From positions 1-14,234 of the forward strand of contig CALXZR010000125.1 of NCBI GenBank assembly GCA_944393295.1: a stretch of 14,234 nt of DNA. Direction: 5' to 3'. The translations under genes and the position numbers were made by a program. The stretch is from an uncultured Clostridia bacterium (GTDB lineage: Bacteria; Bacillota_A; Clostridia; TANB77; CAG-508). Shown here piece by piece: positions 7,243-13,711 of the stretch. The number at the start of each line of letters is the position of its first letter. Position 1 is the stretch's first letter. Under the pieces are notes generated by a model. It saw only the letters and a list, made by a program, of their open reading frames with translations, was not told the DNA's origin and made no database searches.

Positions 7243-8215
7243 ATTTTTTATTCTCCTTATTTTTTATTATATATTCTTTAATTAATCTCTTTAGTCGATC
7301 GATAGGAAAGTCAAAAAGTATACTTACATATTCTAAAGCTTTATGAATGTAATTTCTTAATTGTAAATTTTCACTTTTAGTTTTTGTACATTCTTCTTCA
7401 AGAGTATCGCATTTCTTTTTAACTCTTTCGATTTCTTCTAAAGTTGAATCATTAATTATTTTTATTCTTGTATATTGTTGAGCCAAGGTGTTAAATTTTC
7501 TTATAACTCTACGATAATCGCTTCGTAATTCTTCAATATTGTTTGTATTAAGTTCTTGTTCGTTCTTTTGAGAATTAAGCTCATATTTTTGTACTTCATG
7601 ATTAGTTATCACTTTTAGCTTTTCAATAGGAATATGTTCATTCTCGTGGTTTTTACCACGTTCTAAATCAAATCCACTACGTACCATATAAGAGTGAAAG
7701 TTATCTTGAAGATTTTTATAACTATTTTTGCCTTTCCAAAAGTCTGAACAAGAAAGTTTTTCTATTGGATTACCATTTTTATCTTTTGTGTGAACTACTG
7801 GAAGAAATACTGTGTGCATGTGAGGTGTTGTTTCATCCATGTGTACTTTTGATGAAATAATATATTGTTCGCCTAAATTTTTATAATTTGCAACAAACTT
7901 GTAAGCTGTTTCAAAATATCTTTTTGTTTCAGCTTCTCCAATTTCTTCAAAGAATTCTTTACTAGAAGTAATGATATATTCACAAGCAATATTACTAGTT
8001 GTTTTTATTTGACCTTTTAAGTGATATTCATTTCTTAATTGATTAACTCTTTTTGAATATGGAACATTACAAGCTTTAATTGAATAGTTTTGTTTTCCTT
8101 TAGATTTATCAATATCCTTATTTGAGTAATTAGTATTTCTTCGTTCATTATGTCTAAATGCTAAATTTAAAGTATTAGACTTATGTTTGATATTTCTAAT
8201 TATTGTAAAACTCAT
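7214..8215 (-). CDS. mob: MOBV relaxase (Mob/Pre family)
   Basis: Nicks one strand at oriT and pilots it during mobilization by a helper conjugative element. The N-terminal motif RHNERRNTNYSNKDID (about 21-36) and the metal-binding motif HMDETTPHMHTVFLP (about 125-139; HxDExTPHxH) identify the Mob_Pre family. The C-terminal part (about 215-295) is a charged coiled coil. At 333 residues it is on the short side for the family but shows no break. AAAGGAG precedes the ATG at 8215. It is first in the - strand operon with the excisionase-like gene and integrase. Its oriT is expected in the gene-free region just upstream (8216-8960). Confidence 0.93.
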   Translation of the reverse strand: MSFTIIRNIKHKSNTLNLAFRHNERRNTNYSNKDIDKSKGKQNYSIKACNVPYSKRVNQLRNEYHLKGQIKTTSNIACEYIITSSKEFFEEIGEAETKRYFETAYKFVANYKNLGEQYIISSKVHMDETTPHMHTVFLPVVHTKDKNGNPIEKLSCSDFWKGKNSYKNLQDNFHSYMVRSGFDLERGKNHENEHIPIEKLKVITNHEVQKYELNSQKNEQELNTNNIEELRSDYRRVIRKFNTLAQQYTRIKIINDSTLEEIERVKKKCDTLEEECTKTKSENLQLRNYIHKALEYVSILFDFPIDRLKRLIKEYIIKNKENKKYERKNERIR

Positions 8216-8242
8216 TTTGTCTCCTTTCTTTTAAAATTAAAG

Positions 8243-8256
8243 AGACTTCGAAGTCT
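8243..8256. promoter_or_regulatory. 14-bp perfect palindrome in the relaxase leader
   Basis: AGACTTCGAAGTCT is perfectly self-complementary and lies 28 bp before the relaxase start, followed by partly symmetric GAGTACTCATGAGTC at 8263-8277. A repressor site or a hairpin in the mob mRNA leader are both possible. Confidence 0.4.
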
Positions 8257-8311
8257 GTGTTTGAGTACTCATGAGTCAATATTAACATGCTTTTTGTAGT
8301 AAATGTATTTT

Positions 8312-8359
8312 TGTCATAAAATTTAATAATTTGTATTAATCTGTCATAATCTGTCATAA
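8312..8359. repeat. Three TGTCATAA words upstream of the relaxase gene
   Basis: TGTCATAA at 8312-8319, 8342-8349 and 8352-8359, the last two within a 10-bp tandem (AATCTGTCAT). Helical spacing suggests a protein-binding site, perhaps for control of the mob-int operon. No promoter could be assigned with confidence. Confidence 0.4.
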
Positions 8360-8421
8360 AAATTGAGTGTTTTTTCTTTTGTAATGCCTGAATAACAAAG
8401 ATTACATAGTTTTAAGTGACA

Positions 8422-8457
8422 CCTCTAATTTTGAGCTAAAATGTTCTATATTAGAGG
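8422..8457. other. Inverted repeat CCTCTAAT/ATTAGAGG
   Basis: 8-bp arms around a 20-nt loop that itself contains TTTT/AAAA pairing, followed by AGTTTT on the + strand. It is part of the gene-free region 8216-9472. It could be a weak terminator or one arm of an origin structure. Confidence 0.4.
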
Positions 8458-8527
8458 AGTTTTAAATAGTTGTGCACTTACTATTTAATTTAATATTAGC
8501 AGAAAAAACAGCAAATTACTGAAAACA

Positions 8528-8560
8528 CGGAAAAGTCTGTGAAACTCCGAAAAAGTCCGG
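8528..8560. repeat. 20-bp period direct repeat (CGGAAAAGTC / CGAAAAAGTC)
   Basis: CGGAAAAGTC at 8528-8537 and CGAAAAAGTC at 8548-8557, each followed by a short G/C word (TGTG, CGG). A two-copy iteron-like repeat beside the candidate oriT. Function unknown. Confidence 0.35.
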
Positions 8561-8659
8561 AAAAATTAAAATGGTAAAATCTTTGTAATAGTGTATTTAA
8601 CAATGTTTTTCGAGCCTCGTTTTAAAAATCCATGTTAATTTGAAGTTTCTCTTATAAAA

Positions 8660-8743
8660 TATACGAGATAAAGTACAAAGTGCTGTAACATACTAGAGGA
8701 CTTTTTTCAAAAGACCTCTGTATGATTAGGGGATACCCCTAAT
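8660..8743. other. Candidate oriT region with two hairpins
   Basis: GATAAAGTACAAAGTGCTGTAACATACT (8668-8694 region) is loosely like MOBV nick regions, which have an AAAGTATA-type arm and a GTG-containing loop. It is followed at once by a hairpin AGAGG-A-CTTTT/AAAAG-A-CCTCT (8695-8719) and a perfect 8-bp stem ATTAGGGG-ATA-CCCCTAAT (8725-8743). Position upstream of the relaxase fits oriT. The resemblance to known sites is weak, so this is a suggestion only. Confidence 0.35.
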
Positions 8744-8752
8744 AACCCCTTG

Positions 8753-8813
8753 CATAATTTAATTTATTTAAGTTCTCTACTAGAGGAGTAGAAAACTACA
8801 AAATTAAATTATG
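8753..8813. other. Long nested stem structure
   Basis: Perfect 13-bp outer arms CATAATTTAATTT (8753-8765) and AAATTAAATTATG (8801-8813) enclose an inner hairpin AGTTCTCTACT/AGTAGAAAACT (8771-8797; one mismatch, loop AGAGG). The structure is too regular for chance even in AT-rich DNA. It would form in single-stranded DNA or RNA. Confidence 0.6.
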
Positions 8814-8827
8814 TTATAAAATCATTC

Positions 8828-8855
8828 AAAATTATTTTTCGTCAAAAATAATTTT
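8828..8855. other. Perfect 12-bp AT hairpin
   Basis: AAAATTATTTTT (8828-8839), loop CGTC, AAAAATAATTTT (8844-8855). It belongs to the hairpin series between 8695 and 8958. Confidence 0.55.
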
Positions 8856-8872
8856 TCATAATTTTATATTTT

Positions 8873-8898
8873 ACAAAGTTCTCTATAGAGAACTTTGT
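8873..8898. terminator. 26-bp perfect palindrome followed by T-run
   Basis: The left arm ACAAAGTTCTCTA is followed directly by its exact reverse complement, then TTTTATC. AGTTCTCTA also occurs in the inner hairpin at 8771, so the two structures could pair with each other. Terminator or binding site of a dimeric protein. Confidence 0.5.
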
Positions 8899-8936
8899 TT
8901 TATCTTAAGTAGTACTTATAAGTATTTTTTATAGGG

Positions 8937-8958
8937 AACGAGAATCTAGAATCTCGTT
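8937..8958. terminator. Inverted repeat AACGAGA/TCTCGTT
   Basis: 11-bp arms with one A-A mismatch around a central TCTAGA, followed by TTGTTTG. Last of the hairpins before the palindrome cassettes. It resembles a terminator for + strand transcription, though no gene is seen upstream on that strand. Confidence 0.45.
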
Positions 8959-9014
8959 TTGTTTGTGTGTTTATAAATAGAGTATATTATTTTTATGTTA
9001 ACTTGTCTAATTTT

Positions 9015-9154
9015 AAAAAGTTGCACTCTACGCAACGAAAATTGCATACCATGCAACTTTTCGGGTGTTTTTTGATAAAAAATGAGTAAATTTATATCAA
9101 AAAATGATAAAAAATGTTGTTTTTCACAAAATGTTGCGTACAGTGCAACTTTTT
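9015..9154. repeat. Palindrome cassette A (three GTTGC/GCAAC sites)
   Basis: 140-bp unit. Site 1 at 9020-9036 is GTTGC-ACTCTAC-GCAAC, site 2 at 9041-9057 is TTGC-ATACCAT-GCAA, and site 3 at 9133-9149 is GTTGC-GTACAGT-GCAAC. Sites 1 and 3, with flanking A/T runs, form 22-bp terminal inverted repeats with one mismatch. A 75-bp AT-rich stretch separates sites 2 and 3 and ends in TTTTTCACAAAAT. Site 3 is followed by TTTTTT. The layout (symmetric sites flanking an easily melted segment) resembles a replication origin or a recombination/partition locus. No protein in the window is an obvious partner. Confidence 0.75.
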
Positions 9155-9208
9155 TATAATTCATGTACAAGTTTAGTATAGAAAAAATATAAAAAAGAGT
9201 CAAAAAAC

Positions 9209-9348
9209 TAAAATCTGCACTGTACGCAGGTAAATCTGCATACCATGCAGATTTTTGGCATGTTTTTAGTAAAAAAGTGGTGTTTTTATATAAAATTTGA
9301 ATAAAAAATGATATTTTTCACAAAATTCTGCATACAGTGCAGATTTTA
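9209..9348. repeat. Palindrome cassette B (three TCTGC/GCAGA sites)
   Basis: Second copy of the cassette, exactly 194 bp downstream and with identical internal spacing (21 and 92 bp between site starts). Sites: TCTGC-ACTGTAC-GCAGG at 9214-9230, TCTGC-ATACCAT-GCAGA at 9235-9251, TCTGC-ATACAGT-GCAGA at 9327-9343. The centres match cassette A position by position (at most one change), and the 75-bp AT segment aligns without gaps. Both arms of every site have changed together (GTTGC to TCTGC, GCAAC to GCAGA). Confidence 0.75.
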
Positions 9349-9472
9349 CTTGAAAGTGTTGATATAACTGGATTATATAAATTTAATTTTTTTGTTTTAA
9401 TTTTAATTTATTGAATAATAATTATTATTATGATAGAAATATGTGTAGTATAAAAAAAGAAGGAAGAGTAAT

Positions 9473-10259
9473 ATGATAGAATTAAATGATGGTTTTTTAG
9501 ATAAAAATATGAGATTTCTTATTGAAGAAAATAAAATAAAAAATAAAAAATAAAAACGAATATGTAATACTATATGAATTTAATAGATTTTTATATAAAT
9601 TATCGTATGCTTTAGATGGAATCGAATTAACTGATGAGAATAAATATATTGCGGCGTCATTTGTTAATGTACATAAATTATATCAAGCTGCCATAATATT
9701 ATTAGAGCATGGATTTGATACGAAATTTGAAAGCATATTAAGACAAATAATTGATTTAATAGTTAATATATTATTCGTTTTAAAAGATAAAAATAATTAT
9801 AAAATGATATTGTTAAAAGAGTATAAAGAACAAATTAAATTATTAAATTATATAGATGAAATTAAGATGTATACATTTGTTCCAAAAGAAATGTTAGAAC
9901 AAAAGAAATTAGAGTTTGAGATTGGTGCAGAAGAATTAATAAAGCAAGGAGTAAAATCTTGTTCAGATACTAAACAATTGTGTAAAGATATAGGAATAGA
10001 AGAGTTATATGTATGTTATAAGTATTTATGTGGATATACCCATGAATGTTTGGGGAGTGTGTTTCAACATACTAATAATGACAATGGAAATTTTTTTATA
10101 GATGTAAATCCTAAATGGGGAGATATAAATAATGATTCAGCGAGATTAATAAATTTAATAGATGTAATAATCCCAGATATAATTAAACAATTTAATCTTG
10201 ACTTGAATGAGGAATATAATCTTTTTAAAGAAAAATTTGACAAAGTATATGGTGTATAA
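9473..10259 (+). pseudogene. DUF5677-like protein, frameshifted at a 7-bp tandem repeat
   Basis: An ATG at 9473 with AAGGAAG upstream opens MIELNDGFLDKN and stops at 9551-9553 after 26 codons. The remaining protein continues in the next frame (KNEYVILYEFNRFLYKLSYALDG...) to the stop at 10257-10259, without a good own start before 9804. Removing one 7-bp TAAAAAA unit (9537-9543 or 9544-9550) joins the two parts into a smooth 259-residue protein. Features such as ILRQIIDLIVNILFVLKD and the YKYLCGYTHECLGSVFQH segment recall DUF5677, a family without known activity that is found beside mobile and defence genes. That assignment is from memory of the family pattern. It may be a dead gene, a phase-variable gene in the OFF state, or a shorter protein starting at 9804. 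Confidence 0.7.
9537..9556 (+). repeat. Heptamer tandem repeat TAAAAAA at the frameshift
   Basis: Two perfect TAAAAAA units (9537-9543, 9544-9550) and a partial third (TAAAAA, 9551-9556). Because 7 is not divisible by 3, loss of one unit restores the reading frame of the gene at 9473. It gives a simple mechanism for slippage. Confidence 0.7.
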
Positions 10260-10280
10260 TTAAAAAATAAAATAATTGAT

Positions 10281-10325
10281 TTACACAAGAAATTACACAA
10301 GAATTACACAAGAATTACACAAGAA
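10281..10325. repeat. Four 11-bp direct repeats upstream of the fic promoter
   Basis: TTACACAAGAA at 10281-10291, 10293-10303, 10304-10314 and 10315-10325. The 11-bp period places each copy on the same face of the helix, and the array ends 3 bp before the -35 box. This is a typical activator or cooperative-binding layout. It also lies just after the end of the DUF5677-like gene. Confidence 0.75.
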
Positions 10326-10328
10326 ATA

Positions 10329-10357
10329 TTGATATAAAATGCTAAATATTGTATAAT
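10329..10357 (+). promoter_or_regulatory. Promoter of fic
   Basis: TTGATA at 10329-10334, a 17-bp spacer and a perfect TATAAT at 10352-10357. The gene begins 30 bp later behind AGAGGAGG. Confidence 0.8.
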
Positions 10358-10387
10358 ATAATAGAGAGATGAACAGAGGAGGAAAAA

Positions 10388-11371
10388 ATGGATAAATATA
10401 TACCACCTTATAAAATAACGGATAAAATGTTAGATTATATTTCAAAAATAATGGAAAAAGTTGGAGAAATTAATAGTTATATAAATTTAAATAGAATGCC
10501 TGAACTAAGAAAACAAAATAGAATTAGTTCAATACATTCTTCTTTAGCTATCGAAAATAATCAATTATCTTTATTTCAAGTACAAGATGTTATTAATGGT
10601 AAAATGGTAATTGGAGATAAAACTGATATACAAGAAGTTAAAAATGCTTATGAAGCATATAGTAAGATTTCTGAAATTGATCCATATTCTATAAAAGATT
10701 TAAAAATGATTCATGGAATTATGACATTTTTAATAGAAAAAGAAAGTGGAAAATTTAGAAGTCATGGAGAATGTGTAAAAGATGGAGATAAAGTTATTTT
10801 TGTAGCACCATCAGAAAAAATGGTTCCATCTTTAATGCAAGATTTATTTAATTGGTTGAAAGAAGTAAAAGAGAATGTTCATCCTTTGATATATTCTTCT
10901 GTATTTCATTATGAATTTGTTTTTATACATCCTTTCGGTGATGGTAATGGTAGAATGGCTAGACTATGGCAATCTGCATTACTTTCTGAATGGAAAGAGA
11001 TTTTTGAATATGTTCCTATTGAAAGTTTAATAAAAGAATATCAAGAAGAATATTATAATGTTATAGATAGTTGTAATAAAGCTGGTGAATCCACAGAATT
11101 TATAGAGTTTATGTTAAAAATGATAAATGAAACTATAGATAGAATAATTTTAGAACAAAATTCTATGCAAGAAATTGTATATAGTAATTCTACACAAGAA
11201 AAGATTTTAGAATTAATAAGATTAGATTCATATATTACTCAAGTAGAGATGGCTGAAAAGTTAGGTTTAACTAGAGATACTATATCATATAATATAAAAT
11301 ATTTAAAAGATAATGGAATAATAGAGAGAATTGGTTCTACCAAAAAAGGAAGTTGGAGAATAATAAAATAA
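10388..11371 (+). CDS. Fic-domain protein with N-terminal inhibitory helix and C-terminal winged helix
   Basis: 327-residue member of the Fic family, which transfers AMP (or another nucleotide part) to hydroxyl groups of target proteins. The catalytic motif HPFGDGNGR is complete (residues 181-189, His181 as base). The segment SLAIEN (52-57) matches the inhibitory motif (S/T)xxxE(G/N), here N-terminal, so this is a class II, self-inhibited Fic protein with Glu56 expected to block ATP gamma-phosphate positioning. Residues about 265-327 form a winged helix-turn-helix (TQVEMAEKLGLTRDTISYNIKYLKDNGIIERIG), so it may also bind DNA and control its own promoter through the 11-bp repeats. That link is inference. 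There is no separate antitoxin ORF beside it. It converges with the Cro/CI-like gene across a shared terminator. Confidence 0.92.
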   Translation: MDKYIPPYKITDKMLDYISKIMEKVGEINSYINLNRMPELRKQNRISSIHSSLAIENNQLSLFQVQDVINGKMVIGDKTDIQEVKNAYEAYSKISEIDPYSIKDLKMIHGIMTFLIEKESGKFRSHGECVKDGDKVIFVAPSEKMVPSLMQDLFNWLKEVKENVHPLIYSSVFHYEFVFIHPFGDGNGRMARLWQSALLSEWKEIFEYVPIESLIKEYQEEYYNVIDSCNKAGESTEFIEFMLKMINETIDRIILEQNSMQEIVYSNSTQEKILELIRLDSYITQVEMAEKLGLTRDTISYNIKYLKDNGIIERIGSTKKGSWRIIK

Positions 11372-11373
11372 TA

Positions 11374-11413
11374 AAAAAAGAAGTTTATACAAAAATGTGT
11401 AAACTTCTTTTTT
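11374..11413. terminator. Bidirectional terminator between fic and the HTH gene
   Basis: AAAAAAGAAGTTTA (11374-11387) pairs perfectly with 11400-11413, with extra pairing TACA/TGTG inside. A-run on one side and T-run on the other let it work in both directions. It overlaps the stop codon of the - strand gene. Confidence 0.9.
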
Positions 11414-11648
11414 AATCTTGTTCAGCTGTGTCAAATGTTGAATCTGAAAAGAACTCTTTTAAAGTAATATTAAATCCATTACATATATGCAAAAGCGTAT
11501 CAATTTTTAATAGTTCTGTTTTTCCTGACATAAAAGTACTAATTGTTGAACATGGAATACCAGAATATTTGCATAAATCCCAAACTTTCATGTTTTTTTC
11601 TTTTAAATAATATTTAATTCTTTTTCGAATTGCGTCTGATAATTTCAT
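11412..11648 (-). CDS. Small Cro/CI-type (XRE) helix-turn-helix regulator
   Basis: 78-residue protein that is almost entirely one HTH_3-type domain: AIRKRIKYYLKEKNMKVWDLCKYSGIPCSTISTFMSGKTELLKIDTLLHICNGFNITLKEFF. The recognition helix is about residues 31-42. A short acidic tail follows. AGGAG lies upstream of the ATG at 11648, and an extended -10 (TGCTATGAT on the - strand, about 11690-11682) is a fair promoter. It is divergent from the zinc-ribbon gene, and a long inverted repeat with an extra half-site lies in the shared intergenic region, so it is the natural candidate for the protein that binds there. It could equally control other element genes. Confidence 0.88.
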   Translation of the reverse strand: MKLSDAIRKRIKYYLKEKNMKVWDLCKYSGIPCSTISTFMSGKTELLKIDTLLHICNGFNITLKEFFSDSTFDTAEQD

Positions 11649-11709
11649 AAAAATTTTCTCCTAGAAATATCTTATGTAAAAATCATAGCAAATATTCAAG
11701 ACAGACCAC

Positions 11710-11773
11710 TTTGGCGAATTGAAAAAATAAAAATGAAATTTCAATGCACCAAATTAGTTTGGTGTATTGAAAT
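11710..11773. promoter_or_regulatory. Operator: 16-bp inverted repeat plus a third half-site
   Basis: ATTTCAATGCACCAAA (11738-11753), loop TTAG, TTTGGTGTATTGAAAT (11758-11773), one G-T pair. A third copy of the half-site, TTTGGCGAATTGAAA, lies at 11710-11724. The right arm contains the -35 box of the downstream promoter, so occupancy would block it. Confidence 0.7.
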
Positions 11774-11795
11774 AAAATTTTAAATATGTTATTAT
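11767..11795 (+). promoter_or_regulatory. Promoter of the zinc-ribbon gene
   Basis: TTGAAA at 11767-11772, 17-bp spacer, TATTAT at 11790-11795. The -35 box is inside the right arm of the inverted-repeat operator. Confidence 0.7.
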
Positions 11796-11840
11796 TTTTG
11801 TATGAAATAATCTATGGAAAAATTTAAGGAGGATTTTACT

Positions 11841-12398
11841 ATGGCAATGAAGAAATGCAAAGAATGTGGCGAAGAAATAAGCTCATCAGCAAAAAAATGC
11901 CCAAAATGTGGAAAGGACCAAAGAAACTTTTTTATGAAACATCCAGTGTTATATACAATTTTAATTCTTATTATAATTGCAGTTGCGGGTAGTTCAGGAA
12001 GTGATACTACTAATACAGATGTAGCATCAACAACTGGAGATACAGTAACAACAACTACAGAGACACCAGAAACTATAGAATATACAGCTATAGATGTAGA
12101 TGCTTTAAATGATGCTTTGGAAAATAATGCAGCAGCAGCAAAAGATACTTATAATAAAAAATATTTGGAAATAACAGGTAAATTAACTAATATTGATTCT
12201 GATTTAAGTTATATTTCTATTGGTTCAACAACAGATGAATGGGATTTTATGACAATTCAATGTTTTATAAAAGACCAAGCAACTAAAGATATTGTTAAAA
12301 CTTTAAGTAAAGATGATACAATTGTTGTAAAAGGACAAATAACAGAGGTTGGTGAAGTATTAGGATATACTTTAAATATAACTGAAATTGTAAAATAA
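11841..12398 (+). CDS. Zinc-ribbon membrane protein with OB-fold (tRNA_anti-like) domain
   Basis: 185 residues when started at the ATG 8 nt after AAGGAGG. An in-frame ATG at 11814 lacks a ribosome binding site and is not used. The N-terminus has a four-cysteine zinc ribbon (KKCKECGEEISSSAKKCPKCGK; Cys6, 9, 20, 23), then one transmembrane helix at about 34-53 (VLYTILILIIIAVAG), a Ser/Thr/Asp-rich linker, and a domain of about 100 residues (ALNDALENNAAAAKDTYNKKYLEITGKLTNI..VVKGQITEV) that matches the tRNA_anti-like OB fold. The topology is probably zinc ribbon inside and OB domain outside. Such proteins are common and their role is unknown. It is a single-gene unit between its own promoter and terminator. 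Confidence 0.85.
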   Translation: MAMKKCKECGEEISSSAKKCPKCGKDQRNFFMKHPVLYTILILIIIAVAGSSGSDTTNTDVASTTGDTVTTTTETPETIEYTAIDVDALNDALENNAAAAKDTYNKKYLEITGKLTNIDSDLSYISIGSTTDEWDFMTIQCFIKDQATKDIVKTLSKDDTIVVKGQITEVGEVLGYTLNITEIVK

Positions 12399-12412
12399 GA
12401 TAAAAAATTATA

Positions 12413-12437
12413 GGCGAGTTTTCTACTCGTCTTTTTT
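12413..12437 (+). terminator. Terminator of the zinc-ribbon gene
   Basis: GGCGAGT pairs with ACTCGTC around TTTCT, followed by TTTTTT, 14 bp after the stop codon. Confidence 0.88.
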
Positions 12438-12459
12438 ATTAAAAAATTATTGAAAATTA

Positions 12460-12488
12460 TTTAAAAATATGTTTTTATATGATATAAT
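12460..12488 (+). promoter_or_regulatory. Promoter of the ClpP-like protease gene
   Basis: A perfect TATAAT at 12483-12488 with an upstream TG (extended -10, TGATATAAT) and a weak -35 TTTAAA at 17-bp spacing. Confidence 0.6.
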
Positions 12489-12515
12489 TCAATAAAATAA
12501 AGGAGAAAATTAGTT

Positions 12516-13523
12516 ATGTCATATGCTGAAAGAAAAGAATTATATAGAAAAATTGAAGAAATAAGACACCGTCCACTTTTAACTTATGTTACTTCTCTAA
12601 AACCAGGAATAAATGTAATGATGGCACAAGATGTTATAGTAGAGATAATAAGACATATGAATGCAATACCAGCAACAGCAGATGGTATTGACTTTCTTAT
12701 AATAAGTACAGGTGGAGACCCAATTGTTTCACTTAGAATAGATAATTTATTAAGAGATAGGTATAATAAATTGGGAGTTATGATACCATATAATGCATAC
12801 AGTGCAGCAACATTGTTGGCTGTAGGTGCAGACGAAATAATTATGCATCCATATGCAAATTTAGGACCTGTTGACCCTCAATTAACAGTTCAAAAACCAA
12901 ATCAACCACCTATGCACTTTGCGTATGAAGACATAAAAAAATATATAGAATTTGTAAAAGATATAGGAATTGCTGATCAAGAATTGATGCAAAAATCATT
13001 TGAAGCATTAACAAGAGAAGTTGGAACTGTTCCGATAGGTGTTGCTAAAAGAAGTTCACAATTAGCATTATCTTTGAGTGAAAAATTACTTTCTTCACAT
13101 ATGGAAGATAAAGCTAAAGCTAAATCAATTTCTGAAATGCTAAATACTGCCTTTTATCATCATGGTTATCCTTTATCAAAAAAAGAAGCTGCTGAAATAG
13201 GTTTGCCTATAGCAGAAACAAATCCAGAATTGGAAAAATATATGTGGCAAATATGTGAAGATTTTTCAGAGGAAATGAAATTTAATGAGGTTTATGATGT
13301 GCAAAAAATAATAGCTGATAATATAAAATCTAATATTACATCGACTCAAATAGGTATGTTGCAAAAAATATCAAATAGTATAAAAATTGCAACTGTTGAA
13401 AGTGTTAAAGGTGAAAGCTATATTGAACAAAATACAGATGTTAATTATATGTTAATGCAAGATTTAAGCATTTCACAAAATATAATTCAATATACTAGTT
13501 CTTGGCAAAATAATATGGAATAA
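12516..13523 (+). CDS. Serine dehydrogenase proteinase family (SDH_sah), ClpP-like fold
   Basis: 335-residue soluble protease of the ClpP/crotonase superfamily. Residues 60-123 carry the family pattern: FLIISTGGDP (oxyanion-strand glycines), then YNAYSAATLLAVGADEIIMHPYANLGPVDPQL, in which Ser96 is the expected nucleophile. The rest is helical. The founding member was described as a proteinase acting on serine dehydratase; most others, including those on mobile elements, have no known substrate. There is no signal peptide or membrane helix. AAAGGAG precedes the ATG. A small ORF begins 12 bp after its stop behind its own AGGAGG, so the two are likely co-transcribed. Confidence 0.88.
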   Translation: MSYAERKELYRKIEEIRHRPLLTYVTSLKPGINVMMAQDVIVEIIRHMNAIPATADGIDFLIISTGGDPIVSLRIDNLLRDRYNKLGVMIPYNAYSAATLLAVGADEIIMHPYANLGPVDPQLTVQKPNQPPMHFAYEDIKKYIEFVKDIGIADQELMQKSFEALTREVGTVPIGVAKRSSQLALSLSEKLLSSHMEDKAKAKSISEMLNTAFYHHGYPLSKKEAAEIGLPIAETNPELEKYMWQICEDFSEEMKFNEVYDVQKIIADNIKSNITSTQIGMLQKISNSIKIATVESVKGESYIEQNTDVNYMLMQDLSISQNIIQYTSSWQNNME

Positions 13524-13535
13524 TAGGAGGTTTAA

Positions 13536-13709
13536 ATGTATAATAGTATGTTAATAGGCCATTATTTATCTACAACAGGAGTAAATAATAGGAATAGTAC
13601 ATTTGTAAAACAATCTAAAGTAGTTAGTTCTAAAAATATTGGTATAGTTTCTCACAAAGCTCAAATAATAAATGAAAATAAAAAAAATATAAAAAATGGC
13701 ATAAAATAA
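13536..13709 (+). CDS. Small protein co-transcribed with the ClpP-like protease
   Basis: 57 residues, starting 6 nt after a full AGGAGG and 12 bp after the protease gene. Not recognised. It is basic and polar (many Asn, Lys, Ser), with no membrane helix or signal peptide. The segment HYLSTTGVNNRNSTF resembles KQLSSTGIHNSYVC in the next small ORF. A terminator follows 2 bp after the stop. Its position suggests a partner, substrate or regulator of the protease; this is inference. Confidence 0.7.
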   Translation: MYNSMLIGHYLSTTGVNNRNSTFVKQSKVVSSKNIGIVSHKAQIINENKKNIKNGIK

Positions 13710-13711
13710 AT

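Noticed and set aside
9020..9149. Integron attC site, because of GTTGC...GCAAC
   Set aside because: The arms do not fit GTTRRRY/RYYYAAC, cassette B loses the GTT/AAC altogether, and there is no integron integrase.
8946..9203. 85-residue open frame on the - strand over the palindrome cassette
   Set aside because: It has no ribosome binding site, its composition follows the repeats, and it covers cassette A whose conservation is in the palindromes and not in codons.
9015..9348. CRISPR array
   Set aside because: Spacing is irregular (21 and 92 bp), the repeats are short palindromes, the intervening sequence is conserved between copies, and there are no cas genes.
9804..10259. Normal 151-residue gene starting at 9804
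   Set aside because: There is no ribosome binding site before 9804, and the frame stays open with family-like sequence for about 260 bp upstream, so this is the 3' part of the frameshifted gene starting at 9473.
11428..11610. 60-residue + strand frame inside the Cro/CI-like gene
   Set aside because: It is antisense to a clear helix-turn-helix protein and begins just after a terminator, without a ribosome binding site.
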